From: Lotus japonicus
Taxonomy: Eukaryota > Streptophyta > Magnoliopsida > Fabales > Fabaceae
NCBI RefSeq assembly: GCF_012489685.1
Contig: NC_080042.1
Location: 41,840,066-41,904,065, forward strand
Direction of reading: 5' to 3'
DNA length: 64,000 nucleotides
Below, one piece after another: positions 32,501-44,100 of this stretch. The notes under the pieces are model-generated. The model did no database searches. It saw only the letters and a program-made list of their open reading frames with translations, and was not told where the DNA came from. Made by a program: the position numbers and the translations under genes. The first letter of the stretch is position 1. The number at the start of each line of letters is the position of its first letter.

Positions 32501-33472
32501 ACGGCGGTCGCCGGAGTCACGGTGGCCGATCATCGAATCGATGGAGGGGTTTTGTTGCGGATGATGAGGGGAGTTCATTGGTGGTGTTTGTTTCTCCAAA
32601 AACTTAATGGGTCGCCGGAGATCGGAGGAAAAAGGTGGCGGCTAGGGTTTTGTGGTGGTGACCAAGGTGGCTCGTTCATGGTCACGTGATGGTGGTGAGG
32701 ACGTGGTGGTGCTCGCAGCTGAAGGAGGTGGCGGCGTCACCGTGGCTGCTGGCGGTGGTGGCTAGCTTGGGTGATGCCATGGTGGTTTGCACATGGAAGG
32801 AGAAGAAGGACATGGTGCTGATGCTCAGCTTAAGGGAGGAGAAGGAGTAACTGGGGCTGTGGTGAAGAGAAGAGAAGGTGATGGTGATGGGTTTTGCAAC
32901 AAAAATAAATTGAAGAAGAAGAAGGTGTTGTGGGTGAGTTGCAGAGGAAAAAGAGAAGAAGCTGTAGTGGGAAGGAAGAAAAAGAAACGTGAATGAGGAG
33001 GGTGGAAGAGAGAGAGAGCGGTTGAGGGAGTGGATGAAGGGAGAGAAAGAAAAGAAAATAATATCTGATTGGTAGGAGTGGGACCCGCGTAGGAGAGAGG
33101 AAGAGTAGTGGAGAAGAAACCAAATTTGACTAATTAAAGAGAGAGAGAAAGAATGAGGACGGTTGGGGGTGAGTGAGGGAAGAGAGTGTAAATTCAATTT
33201 TGATTGGTGGGGTAGGGACCACGAAGAGAGAGAAGGTTATCAGAAATTTGAATGTGTAATGAGGATGAGAGAAGAATAAAGGATATTCTTTTATGATAGG
33301 CTATCATAGGGAATTAGGAAAGGTGACCTGTTAGAGCAGGTCATCTCTTCAATAAAAAAAGAGATAATTAAAGAGTGGAAATTCCTAAGATTAAAATAGA
33401 ATAGTACACACAAAAATAATTAATACGTCGAAAATAAATCAATAATCTAATTATTTATTTTAGAGTCTTACA
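29549..33472 (-). repeat. 3' LTR of element C
   Basis: TGTAACGCCCC at the left, AGTCTTACA at the right. It includes the 57-bp repeat array (30312-30767) and a GA-rich segment at 32780-33240. It lacks about 46 bp present in the other LTR (near 36190-36235), which lie between two copies of cggccgaagc, a likely slippage deletion. ORFs read here are short or low-complexity. Confidence 0.93.
30312..30767 (-). repeat. 57-bp tandem repeat array in C's 3' LTR, 8 copies
   Basis: Eight copies with exact 57-bp spacing, each starting at or near acgggaca and containing gtggaacgacaaccactgaa. Two variants, ending cacgaagg and tcacaag, mostly alternate, giving a 114-bp higher-order unit. Because 57 is divisible by 3, spurious repetitive ORFs arise on both strands. 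Confidence 0.95.
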
Positions 33473-34892
33473 ATACTACCCTCTAAAAAGAAAGTTTCGT
33501 CCTCGAAACTTGGTGTCAGAGAAAGCTCGGGAATACCGTTCCCTGACATTTCCTTCCACCCTACAAGTAGTGTCAGAACGCATCCCAATACAGGGAAACG
33601 TTACAACGAAATACCTTAAAGGTGACATACAAGACAAAAGCAATTTTTAGGTATTATCAATCATCCTCGACTAGACCTAATAACATGCTCATGCTAGTGT
33701 ACTAAGCATCAAGATCCAAAGCCTAACTCACTCGCTATATGAACGACTTCACCGATATCGTCGTGCTCTCACACTAACAGCTCAACCATAATACTCACTA
33801 CCATAAACCTCATGCTAATACTATTCTAATCTCATCACAAGCTTCTTCTACCAACAGTCTCTTACGCAATAAGTCATCTTAGAATCTAACAATCCACTAA
33901 CGTCATCTCTTTCTGAAACTATCCTCATTATAACCATCCAATCAAGTTTAGTCTCTTAGTGCAATTAGCACGGAATCACATAGCCTATGGTTTTATAACT
34001 TTCGAAAGAATACTTAAGACTCTCTAACATTGAATCTTTTGTCTTAGTCTACCTCTACTTAGAGTAATCATGCAGACACTAATTATCGACTATACGACAA
34101 TCGTCAACTTTCAAAGATTTAAATCTCATTCCTCTACCATCAAGTGCTTAACATACTTACCTACCAACTCGACTAATCATCGATCAACTCTAATCAATCC
34201 TCCTATCATAGTCCATGCCAGCTGTGATTCCAAATATCAACCCCTCAATATTAAGTTGATCAGGCTCAATATCTTGCGGAAGAAAATTCAGAAAAAACTC
34301 ACTAGTAAGGCCAATGAGTCTATCTCATCAAGTGGTCTCATCTAAATTAAGATCATCTCTTAATCTACTCAATCTCTAACAACTCCATCTAGAAGAAGTA
34401 CAACCTTAGTTCTTGAAACTCAAACAACACTCTCTTAGGATTCATTCTAAGCTTCTATCTTCCTTACTAACATATCTGTACCAAAACAAGTTTCAAGGCT
34501 TAGAACTGCTCTAAACCCTATACCATTGTCCTAATTAGAATGCACACAACAGTCAAAGGAATGTGCCTAATGCATACTCCTTTCCCTGTTCAACAACATA
34601 TAGTCTCTACCTAGAATAACGTATAACAAAGCAGACAAACAACGAGTACGGTTAATATTTCGGTGGGGGTACTAACCATCTAGTCAGAAGTTAAGGAGTT
34701 AGTATTCAAAGCAGCAACATCAAGCAATAAACATCTAGTAGACAAAATAACAAGTAATCATATAATCTATATGGTAACACTCTGTCAATCGATCAACACC
34801 CAGCCGATCAATTACAGAGTTCAAACAACCTAACACAGAAGACCTATTCCCCAACAAGCTCTGGTTTCTCAACCAAAGCTCTGATACCACAA
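33473..34892 (-). other. Interior of element C
   Basis: It starts with the polypurine region (33473-33500) next to the 3' LTR and ends with the primer site at 34878-34889. No gag, protease, RT or integrase is detectable; a short stretch near 33520-33550 reads like the last chromodomain codons. The middle (33700-34630) is AT-rich, non-coding, and shares ordered blocks with the spacer in element A (5196-6640). Shared non-coding sequence in two elements with different LTRs suggests either common descent or function in cis. Confidence 0.8.
34878..34889 (-). promoter_or_regulatory. Primer-binding site of element C
   Basis: The minus strand reads TGGTATCAGAGC, three bases inside the 5' LTR that starts at 34893. 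Confidence 0.9.
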
Positions 34893-35655
34893 TGTAACGC
34901 CCCGAATTTCGGGTGTCACTTTAGTAACCTATTAAAGTAAATATGCAATATTTTCCAAACGAATGTATAAACACGAGTATTATATTTTTTTTTCTTTTCG
35001 AAGTGCATTTCCAAAACATGTCATGCATACTCCCAACTACAAAGCCTAACCAATAGAAACAACTCAACAAAACTATTATGCAATGACACCATGAATCCGA
35101 CATACTCCCTACGATCTCCACATCGGGGAACCGCAGGAAAGCAATGCATCGGAACCTACCCGAAACCTCAAATATAAATTCCTAAAATCTTTATGCAAGC
35201 TTAAACCAATAACGGTAAGCTCTCCAACCCAAGGCTCTAGCCTTAAACCAGACTCTACTCGTCGAGTACTCCACTATCCTTCAAGTCCTCATCTCTACTT
35301 GCACAAAGGTTAAGCTCCTTCGAAGATTCTCCATCGCCTAATAGCGTTAAGAGCCCAAACAACAAATAACAAACAGAAAGGGTTAACTCCATGCAATTAC
35401 CATGTATAAAGAGAAAATCATGCTATTCAAATTTAATTACCCAGCATGGTAAATAAACTAGCAACATAACTCAACTCATATATCAACAACTTAAACATAG
35501 ATTAACTCAGATAATAATAACCTCAACAATGTATCATCAAATCAGATATCAATAAACCAATAGCTAGAATCCAACAACATAGGGTCAGGTGTTAGTTTCC
35601 TATAATGCAACTATATGCTGCTACCAAAATGGATCGATCAATAACGTCTCTCAAG

Positions 35656-36112
35656 ACGGGACAGACATGTGAAACGACAACCACTGAATGCCACTTAATA
35701 TCGCCTCACAAGACGGGACAATCATGTGGAACGACAACCACTGAATGCCCACTTAATAACGCCACGAAGGACGGGACAGACATGTGGAACGACAACCACT
35801 GAATGCCACTTAATAATGCCTCACAAGACGGGACAACCATGTGGAACGACAACCACTGGATGCCACTTAATAACGCCACGAAGGACGGGACAGACATGTG
35901 GAACGACAACCACTGAATGCCACTTAATAATGCCTCACAAGACGGGACAACCATGTGGAACGACAACCACTGAATGTCACTTAATAACGCCACGAAGGAC
36001 GGGACAAACAAGTGGAACGACAACCATTGAATGCCACTTAATAACGCCTCAAAAGACGGGACAAACATGTGGAACGACAACCACTGCACTGCCACTAAGT
36101 TCAGCTCTATAT
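35656..36112 (-). repeat. 57-bp tandem repeat array in C's 5' LTR, 8 copies
   Basis: Same array as 30312-30767, also eight copies, with a one-base insertion in copy 2. Equal copy number in both LTRs fits a recent insertion. Confidence 0.95.
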
Positions 36113-37480
36113 GCCAAAATCAATCAACAATAATCACGTCTTATCCACTTGAAAGCAGTAATGACGGAAACCAGTAAACGGCCGAAGCCTCTCAGAAAAC
36201 GTCTCAATAAGTTTACTCGGCCGAAGCCTTCAGAAAACATTTGGCACAAGCCTCAGAAACAGTCAACATAAGCAAGCATACAACATTGCAAGCATAATAA
36301 TCATAATCCAGTGCCAATCAATATAAACATCTTCATCTCAAACGCAGGCAGTGCAATAAAAGCATGCAAGACTCAAAGACACTCTAAAACTGAGTTACCC
36401 TTACCTTAGTCAATTTCCTGCCTAAACTGCAACTTCAATCCAATCACATCTTTGTTTTCCACGTCGGCTCGCTTCCTTCTATTCTTTAGCTTCGCCGCGA
36501 GGCGCTTTCGTCCTTCGTACCCTTCACAAAGTTCATATACTAAACCTTAGCCTCTAAGGTCACATCCAAAGTTCCAAAACAAGCTTAGCTAATCTTTCTA
36601 ACTTACTTAGGCTAATTCAAATGCTTTATTGTTTCAAGGACTAAAGTCCAAGAGAAAATATTTATGAGTCTTAAAGAAAGGTCCTTTAAGAAACGCGTTT
36701 TGCAAATAAGTCCTCAACTATAAGTGAGTTCTTTTTCAACCCTCAATCTTTAATAAATTTATCAAACAAACCCTGTAAGGCCCGAGTTTTTAAGTTTATG
36801 CTAAGTGAATAAACTTCTTATTCACGATTAGAGTTGATGTAATGTGAAGGGAAACCTGAACGAAAGTTTATTAAATGAAATATATTTATGAAGGAGAAAG
36901 TTCAGGAAAAGTTCAAGGATTGAATTATGATCGATAAAAGTTATAGCACGAACGTGTTACGCTTAAACCTATGTCAGAAACCCTGGTATATAGCTAATTT
37001 TCACTTTTAGGCACGCTGGCAGTTAATTCCAAAAATCTTCAGAGAAATGTTAGAACTTCTCTTTTTCCATATATCACAATCGTTTCGAGGCGAAACTCTA
37101 GGATCTACGAACGTCCGATTCCAATCATCGGAAGTTTGCCGAAACCGAATCCCTGGTATTTCAAAACCCTAGAATTTCTCGACAATGAAGACTTTATCTA
37201 TTCAGAGCTTCAAATGAATATTCTACACGCGTACACCCATTTCTCTTGATGATTTCAATCTTTCTTCCGAAGGAAGTTTCCTATTCCGACATTCGATGCA
37301 AAAAGCAACTTATCGGGTAAAATAGTTTTATACCGACTATGCATTAGTTGCCAAAAATACAAGGAGACCTCTTTATAGTTTTGGAATTCTTTTGCCAAAA
37401 CATATCTATTAATTCACGAAGAATGACGCCGGAAAAATCAGATTCGCGAAACTTTCATTTTCCCGCGAATTTCCAACCTT

Positions 37481-37488
37481 TATATATA
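37481..37488 (+). promoter_or_regulatory. TATA box of B's 5' LTR
   Basis: TATATATA within ctttatatatagcaaag. From here to the donor-like site CGAG/GTATAG at 37630 there is no ATG. The 3' LTR has the same box at 46071-46078. Confidence 0.65.
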
Positions 37489-38303
37489 GCAAAGAAAGGA
37501 AGAAAAACTCAAATTCTCCTCCATTTTCTCTCTTCAAACCCGCGGCCAAGAACAAGGAAGAAGGAAGAAGAATTTTCTTCATCGTTTGCTTGATCGTCGA
37601 TCAATCAGTTGCTACTTCAAGGCTTCGAGGTATAGTCGCTAATCCTTACCTCCGATCGCTTTTTCCATAGCTTTTCTGTAGAGTTTTCTGAGTGGATAGT
37701 TTATGGGTTTTTGCAAAACTATCCTGAATCTTTCATTTCTGATTCTAAACCTCTTCCTTATGCGCCCAAGATCACTTCTGCCGGATTAGATTTTCCGTTA
37801 TGTCGCCGGAATTCCGTCGGAATCAATTTGAGTCTAAAATACCCATTTTTGGAGTTTTTGGAGTAAAGCTTCAACCTTTAGGCTGAAAACTATCGCCTTA
37901 GCTTAGTGCTAGTAGGATTAGTTGTCATAAACGTCGTTGGTGACGTCCCTGCAAAATTTTATTTTTGGGATTTCAGTTTTGAAAAATCCTAAGTTAAAAA
38001 TCATGACCAAAATACCCCTGCGACAGTTTTTGATCCGATAATTTTTCCGAGTTCAGAATACCCTTAGTTACGGCTAATGATAGCATAGGAACCAAGTTTG
38101 ATCGAAGAAAAATCGAGCCCCACAATTACCAAAAGTGGCCGAGCCCTATAGGGGAGGAGGAGGAAAATTTCCTTTTCCGAAAACTTGTCTTTCGCGCTAG
38201 ATTATCGTACCTTAGAGTATAGATTACTTCGAGTAACCTTAGTAAGTATCGATAGCTTAGTTTTCGATAGATTCTTATAGTATTCTGTGATTTTATTGTA
38301 AAG

Positions 38304-38381
38304 GTGCTTTTGAGGATTTCCCCGAGGACCAACACTTTGAGAGCGAGGAAGCACTAGTTGATCATTCTGGAGAACTTTCAG
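38304..38381 (+). other. Putative 78-bp leader exon in B's 5' LTR
   Basis: TTTTATTGTAAAG acceptor before, TTTCAG/GTGAGGG donor after. Open only in one frame (acidic peptide starting AFEDFPED). Same length and borders as in L2 and L3 although the sequences have drifted, which suggests the splice structure is maintained. It contains no ATG, so the first ATG of the predicted spliced mRNA would be that of the LTR-encoded ORF. Confidence 0.5.
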
Positions 38382-39092
38382 GTGAGGGCTTCTCACTGAA
38401 TCTCTAGTTAATGCTTAGGGTCGATGTTTCGACATTGTTTACTGTTTATGCACTGGAATTGTGTGTGATTGGAAAATGTTTTCTGAGGCTTCGGCTGACA
38501 ATGTAGATGATTCATCTACTGAATGTTTTTGAGATTGTCTTACATGCTATGTGCTATGTGGGTAATCTAGGATGTGTGGTGCATGCTTTATATGCTAAGT
38601 GCTAAGTGTTTATGATGCGATTTATTGATATATGACATGTTGTTGATTGTGATGATTTAAATATGCTCTGTACTGGAATCTGAGATTCTGAATGGTGAGA
38701 ATAGCGGGCAGGTCATGCCGATTTTATTTTGAGAGTTTTGAGAAAGTTTGATAGGACGAACGAGGTTCGGACCTTAATTTTGTTTAGTGGATCGAGACAT
38801 CCTCTGGAAGCGACTTGGGATTGGGAGATCCTGAAAATGTATAAGACTTGCGATAAGACAAAATGGAATCTATTTTATAAAGAAAATTCATAAGACCTTA
38901 AATAACCTCAAAATCTTTAAGTAATGATAACAACCTCGAAGGAAGGCATTGGAAGTCAAATCATAGTTTTGGAAAAACGAGGAGTGTCGTCGGATCCAAG
39001 TGTTGAGGAGTTTGGTAAGTTCTGAGTATGTTGGTACTCCTTCGCTCGTTGAGCAGTTTGTTAGCCATCCAAGGGATGAGCCGAGAAGCTTC

Positions 39093-39236
39093 ACTGAGGC
39101 GTGAGACCTTGTGAATGCGGGATACTCCACTGAGGCGTGAGACCTTGTGGAAAGCATGGAACTCCACTGAGGCGTGAGACCTTGTGAGAGCATGAAACTT
39201 CACTGAAGCGTGAGACTTCGTGAGAGCATTGATGAC
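39093..39236 (+). repeat. 35-37-bp tandem repeats in B's 5' LTR
   Basis: Four copies starting cactgaggcgtgagac at 39093, 39128, 39165 and 39201. The same array is at 47683-47826 in the 3' LTR, and a longer one is in L2. Confidence 0.8.
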
Positions 39237-39936
39237 CCGAAGAGTCATCGTGAGTGGTTGCACTCATTTTATGATTATTGTATTTTGTCGCAGAATCGAC
39301 TTTACCTTAGGGTAAGCTTTTAGAGACATTAATTTAGCTAGAACACGTGGCGACGTGTCGAGTGAGGTCGGAGACGTTGTTTGGCTAATCACTGCATTGC
39401 ATGCACTCATTAAGTGGTTTAAACACGGCGAGATACCGGACCACGGCGGATTCCAAAATTGGTTATAAGACCAGGATTTCCGCGTAAGAGCGCTGCTAGG
39501 TGACTCTTAGTAGCAGACCGAAATGGCAGGCCTTCGGGTTTTATGCTGATCTGACTACATGATGATGTTGGAGTAAGAGGCATCACGGGCCGAAATGGTC
39601 CCACCGTGGCTGGTGTTAGGGCTGATCCGATGATGTCCATCCGTTCCGGAATGCATATTGATTGACTGGGTTAACCTGCATATCATATCATGCAACATGC
39701 ATACTAATTTAGTTGTCGAATGTGATTGTTATTTGTTAATCCTATTTGGAACATGTTAATTGTTATTATTGCTGTTATGTACATTATGGAATATGCAACC
39801 CTAGGATGTTATCCCTAGCTATAAGCCTAAGTGGCTATTTATTATTTGTACCTATTGGGTTTATTATCTACATAGTTCTTTAGAGTTGACCCTCGCGTCT
39901 TCTGTGTGTGTTTTGGCGGACAACGCCTTTTGTCAG

Positions 39937-40416
39937 ATGAATATTGCGGATTGGTTCACCATGGTCCACCCTTCGGGGGGGATTAGGTATGAGATGATCG
40001 ATCAGGACGACCCCGGGTCGTGGGTGGTTGACCCCGCGAGCCATCGAGCGACGTATTCGGGGCGCATCATGGAGGATCACGTGGATAGCGGAGGACTTCT
40101 GAGGTCAGGAGTGTTGAGGCGATGCTCTATCAACTTCAACTTGCCACCGGGCGTTCACTGTGGACCAGGACTTGGAGGACCACCACCACCACCACTGTCT
40201 TCAGACGAGGAGGATCCCTCAGAGGAGATTCCAGTGGGAGTGCCTTCGGCAGGGTCTAGTGCACCCACCGTTGCGATCATCGATGATCAGGGTTCGGGCC
40301 CTAAGCCCGTGAGTCCAGCATCGGAGCGCACTGCGGTTGCGAGGGGAGGACGGATAGGGTTAGTAGACTTGGTCGTTCTGGATTCTGATTCAGACGACGA
40401 TCATGCTAGCACATAG
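39937..40416 (+). CDS. LTR-encoded small protein, B 5' LTR copy (159 aa)
   Basis: Unrecognised family. It begins MNIADWFTMVHPSGG, then SWVVD, HRATYSGRIMED, FNLPPGVHCGPGLG, a run of prolines, a DEEDPSEE patch, a variable Ser/Pro/Ala-rich middle and the acidic tail DLVVLDSDSDDD. Against L2 the block FNLPPGVHCGPGLG is identical in all 14 residues with 8 silent codon differences, and the HRATY..MED block has 7 silent changes against one replacement. That pattern points to purifying selection. The ATG follows CAG at 39934-39936. A protein-like frame also continues upstream to 39886 without ATG. It lies upstream of the primer site, so it is part of the LTR's R/U5 region and would be copied into both LTRs at each cycle. 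Confidence 0.75.
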   Translation: MNIADWFTMVHPSGGIRYEMIDQDDPGSWVVDPASHRATYSGRIMEDHVDSGGLLRSGVLRRCSINFNLPPGVHCGPGLGGPPPPPLSSDEEDPSEEIPVGVPSAGSSAPTVAIIDDQGSGPKPVSPASERTAVARGGRIGLVDLVVLDSDSDDDHAST

Positions 40417-40909
40417 TTTTGAGTGTTGGTATGAGCTCCTCGAGTTAGGATTAGTGTAGGAGTAGAGTTTTAGCTCTGACAGTCTTGCTTCATTTGTTAC
40501 TTAGGGGACAGGGTAGATCCGCCTATAGCTTTTTGTGTGGTTTCCTTACGGGAATCACAGAGAGTTGGTTGGACTAAGGAAGTCTTATTTTCAGACCATT
40601 GGGTCAGCTGATTCTCAGTTTTGAGGGATAGTGTTGCGGGCACTTCACCTTTTCATTTGGTTTGTATATATTGCCTACGGGCGTTGCACTTTTCTTTCCG
40701 TCACTGGAGGTTACTCGTGACGAGGTTGCTACTACAGCGGGGGCTGTTTATATATTGTATATTAGTTCTGATTTTTGTTATTGTTGGGTTTTATTTAATT
40801 CCGCCTTGTCTTAGTTATTATTATAAAAAAAAAAAAATATTCACGTTTTTCCGTATTAAGTTTATTTTGGTTACTAAAGTGACGCCACCGAAATCGGGGT
40901 GTTACATTG

Positions 40910-40921
40910 TGGTATCAGAGC
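40910..40921 (+). promoter_or_regulatory. Primer-binding site of element B
   Basis: TGGTATCAGAGC, three bases after the LTR end at 40906. Confidence 0.95.
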
Positions 40922-41119
40922 ACGGTCGAGTCTTTCGGGAGTTGTTGGGGAATAGGTCTTCTGTGCTAGGTTGTGTGACTCTGTAAAGAGTGAAAATTGA
41001 TTGTCTGCAAGCGATTTTTCGCTTAAAAATTGATTGAAGTTATTGCTTACTCATACTGTATAGTGATGCTAGATGCTATCTTATGATGAGTACTGACTGT
41101 TTGCTTCCTTTATCAGAAT

Positions 41120-44100
41120 ATGGTGAATACCAATCAACTAGCTGAGATGATGGCCACTATGGCCCAAGCCGTTACCGCACAGGCAAATGATAATGCCATG
41201 AGGCGTGCTACTGAAGAAGCACGTGAACAGCATCAGCGCCAGAGGGAAGTCACTCTGGACCAGAACAAAGGCCTCAATGACTTCAGGAGGCAAAACCCAC
41301 CAAAATTCTCTGGTGGTACTGATCCAGACGCAGCGGATCTCTGGATCCAGGAAATCGAGAAGATTTTCGGCGTTCTGCAGACTGTAGAGGGTGCCAAAGT
41401 GGGCATGGCGACTTATCTTCTGCTGGGAGATGCTGAATACTGGTGGAAGGGCACCAGGGGGATCATGGAAGCTAACCATGAAGAGATCAACTGGAACTCT
41501 TTCCGGGACGCATTCTTGGAGAAGTATTTTCCAACAAGTGCCCGGGATGAGAGGGAGGCGCAGTTTTTGACACTCCGTCAGGGAGGTATGTCTGTACCGG
41601 AATTTGCTTCGAAGCTGGAGTCTTTGGCAAAGCATTTCCAATTCTTTAATGATCATGTTGACGAGCGCTACATGTGCAAGCGCTTCGTGAATGGACTGAG
41701 ACCCGATATTGAGGACTCAGTGAGGCCGCTGGGAATCATGCGATTCCAATCATTGGTGGAGAAAGCCACGGAAGTGGAGCTGATGAAGAACCGGAGGTTG
41801 AACCGGGCTGGAACTGGAGGGCCGATGAGGTCGGGCTCTCAGAATATTCAGAACAGGGGAAGGTTTCAAAACAGGAGGCCGTATCAGCGTCCTGCTGGTA
41901 GAGGGTTTGCATCAGGATCTTACAAGCCCATGGTGGGTGCTACTGGTGGTTCTGGGGGTCAGACTCAGAACAGGGAACTGACGTGCTTCAAGTGTGGGAA
42001 GCCGGGGCACTTTGCTCGTGCTTGTCCCGACACGAGGCCTCAATGCTTCAATTGCAACAAGTTGGGGCATACTGCTGCTCAGTGCAGGGCACCAAAGGCG
42101 GAGCCAACCGTCAACACTGCTCAAGGAAAGCGTCCTGCTGCAAAGGCGAGAGTCTACACCATGGATGGTGAAGATGCTGAGGGGGTAGATGGACTGATTA
42201 GAGGCGACTGCGAGATTGACGGTAACCTTCTATCCGTACTTTTTGATTCCGGAGCAACGCATTCATTTATCTCTAGAGATTGTGCAATCAGATTAAGACT
42301 TCCTATTACTGCTTTGAGCTTCGATCTGATAGTTGCTACTCCTGCCAAGACTCTACTTGCTAATTCAGCATGCATGTATCGTCCGATAACATATAACAAT
42401 AGGATCTACCATGCTAACCTAGTATGCCTAACTCTTAAGAACCTAGATGTTATCCTAGGAATGGATTGGTTGTCCCGCTATCATTGTCTTTTGGACTGCA
42501 ACCGAAAGAGAGTGGTATTTCCTGATTCGGATCTTTCCGAGTATCTATCTGCCAATCACATCAGCGTCTCTTTGAACGAGGGATCTCAGGAGTATTCTGT
42601 TTTGCTAAGCTTGGAGAGCAAAGGGAACCCGGAAGTTGGCAGTATTCCAGTGGTGAGAGACTTCACAGATGTTTTTCCTGGCGATGTACCTGGTTTGCCG
42701 CCTGTACGCGACATTGAGTTTGCTATAGATATCGTACCGGGAACAGGGCCGATTTCGATTGCACCATATCGTATGGCACCTGCGGAGCTAGTGGAATTGA
42801 AGTCTCAACTCGAAGATCTTCTGTCGAAGGGATTCATACGACCAAGCGTTTCACCTTGGGGAGCCCCAGTCTTATTGGTGAAGAAGAAGGACGGGAAGTC
42901 GAGATTATGTGTCGACTACCGACAATTGAACAAGGTAACCGTCAAGAATAGGTATCCGTTACCTAGGATTGATGATTTGATGGATCAACTGCGGGGAGCT
43001 ACCATATTCTCGAAGATCGACCTGAAGTCGGGTTATCATCAAATCAGGGTCAAGACCGAGGATATCCAGAAGACGGCATTCAGAACCCATTATGGACACT
43101 ATGAGTACTTAGTGATGCCATTTGGGGTGACAAATGCGCCGGCAATATTCATGGCTTACATGAATATGACTTTCCATACATTCCTGGATCGATTCCTCGT
43201 GGTGTTTATCGACGACATCCTGATCTATTCAAAGAATGCTGAAGACCATGAGGAGCACTTGCGACAAGTTTTACAAGTGCTGAGGGAGAAGGAGTTGTAT
43301 GCCAATCCTTCTAAGTGCGAATTTTGGCTCGAAGAGGTAAAATTCTTAGGCCATGTGATCTCTAAGGAGGGGATAGTTGTGGATCCAGCAAAGGTAGAGA
43401 CCGTATTGTCGTGGGAACGGCCGAAGACAGTGACGGAGATCAGAAGTTTTGTCGGTTTGGCGGGATACTATCGTCGTTTCATCGAGAACTTCGCGAAGAT
43501 AGTTGGACCTTTGACTCAACTGACGAGGAAGGACCAACCTTTTGCATGGACTGAAGCGTGCGAAACTAGTTTTCAGACGATGAAGGAACGGTTGACGACG
43601 TCACCTGTACTCGTCTTACCGCAACCGGAGGAACCTTATGAGGTATACTGTGATGCTTCGCATCAAGGTTTGGGATGTGTGCTGATGCAACATCGGAAGG
43701 TGGTTGCTTATGCTTCAAGACAACTGAAGGTGCATGAGAAGAATTATCCAACTCATGACTTGGAACTAGCTGCAATCGTATTTGCGCTGAAGATTTGGAG
43801 ACATCACTTATATGGATGCAATTTCACCATATTTAGTGATCATAAGAGCTTGAAGTATTTGTTTGAGCAGAAGGAGCTGAACATGAGACAGCGTCGGTGG
43901 ATGGAATTTCTCAAAGATTACGAGTTCACTCTGCAATATCATCCTGGAAAGGCGAATGTTGTTGCTGATGCCTTGAGCAGGAAGATGCACATCTCGTCGA
44001 TGATGGTGAAGGAGCTGCAACTGCTGGAACAATTTCGAGATATGAGCTTGGATGTGAAATTGTCCGAGGGAGAACTGAAGTTTGGGATGATCAGAATTAC

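Larger units (their letters stand above)
36774..40906 (+). repeat. 5' LTR of element B
   Basis: The LTR contains, in order, a U3 of about 0.7 kb, a TATA box (37481-37488), a leader without ATG, a donor-like site at 37630, a putative 78-bp exon (38304-38381), a 35-37-bp repeat array (39093-39236), an intact LTR-encoded ORF (39937-40416) and the terminal GAAATCGGGGTGTTACA. Confidence 0.95.

Noticed and set aside
32411..32689. 92-aa plus-strand ORF (also at 50523-50801)
   Set aside because: It lies antisense to the LTR in a GC-rich leader and has no recognisable motif; the pair again reflects LTR duplication.
32682..33197. 171-aa minus-strand ORF (duplicated at 50794-51309)
   Set aside because: It is Ser/Leu/Phe/His low-complexity from a GA-rich leader region of C's LTR. 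The two copies are just the two LTRs, so similarity is no evidence of selection.
38304..39936. Direct in-frame fusion of the 78-bp exon to the LTR ORF
   Set aside because: It works in B only if the acceptor is the AG at 39883-39884 (ctttag), but L2 and A have gg at that place. The acceptor shared by all copies gives a different frame, so I treat the 78-bp segment as leader.
41138..41656. 172-aa minus-strand ORF opposite B's gag
   Set aside because: It is a shadow of the gag-pol frame on the other strand; no motif and no promoter-like context.
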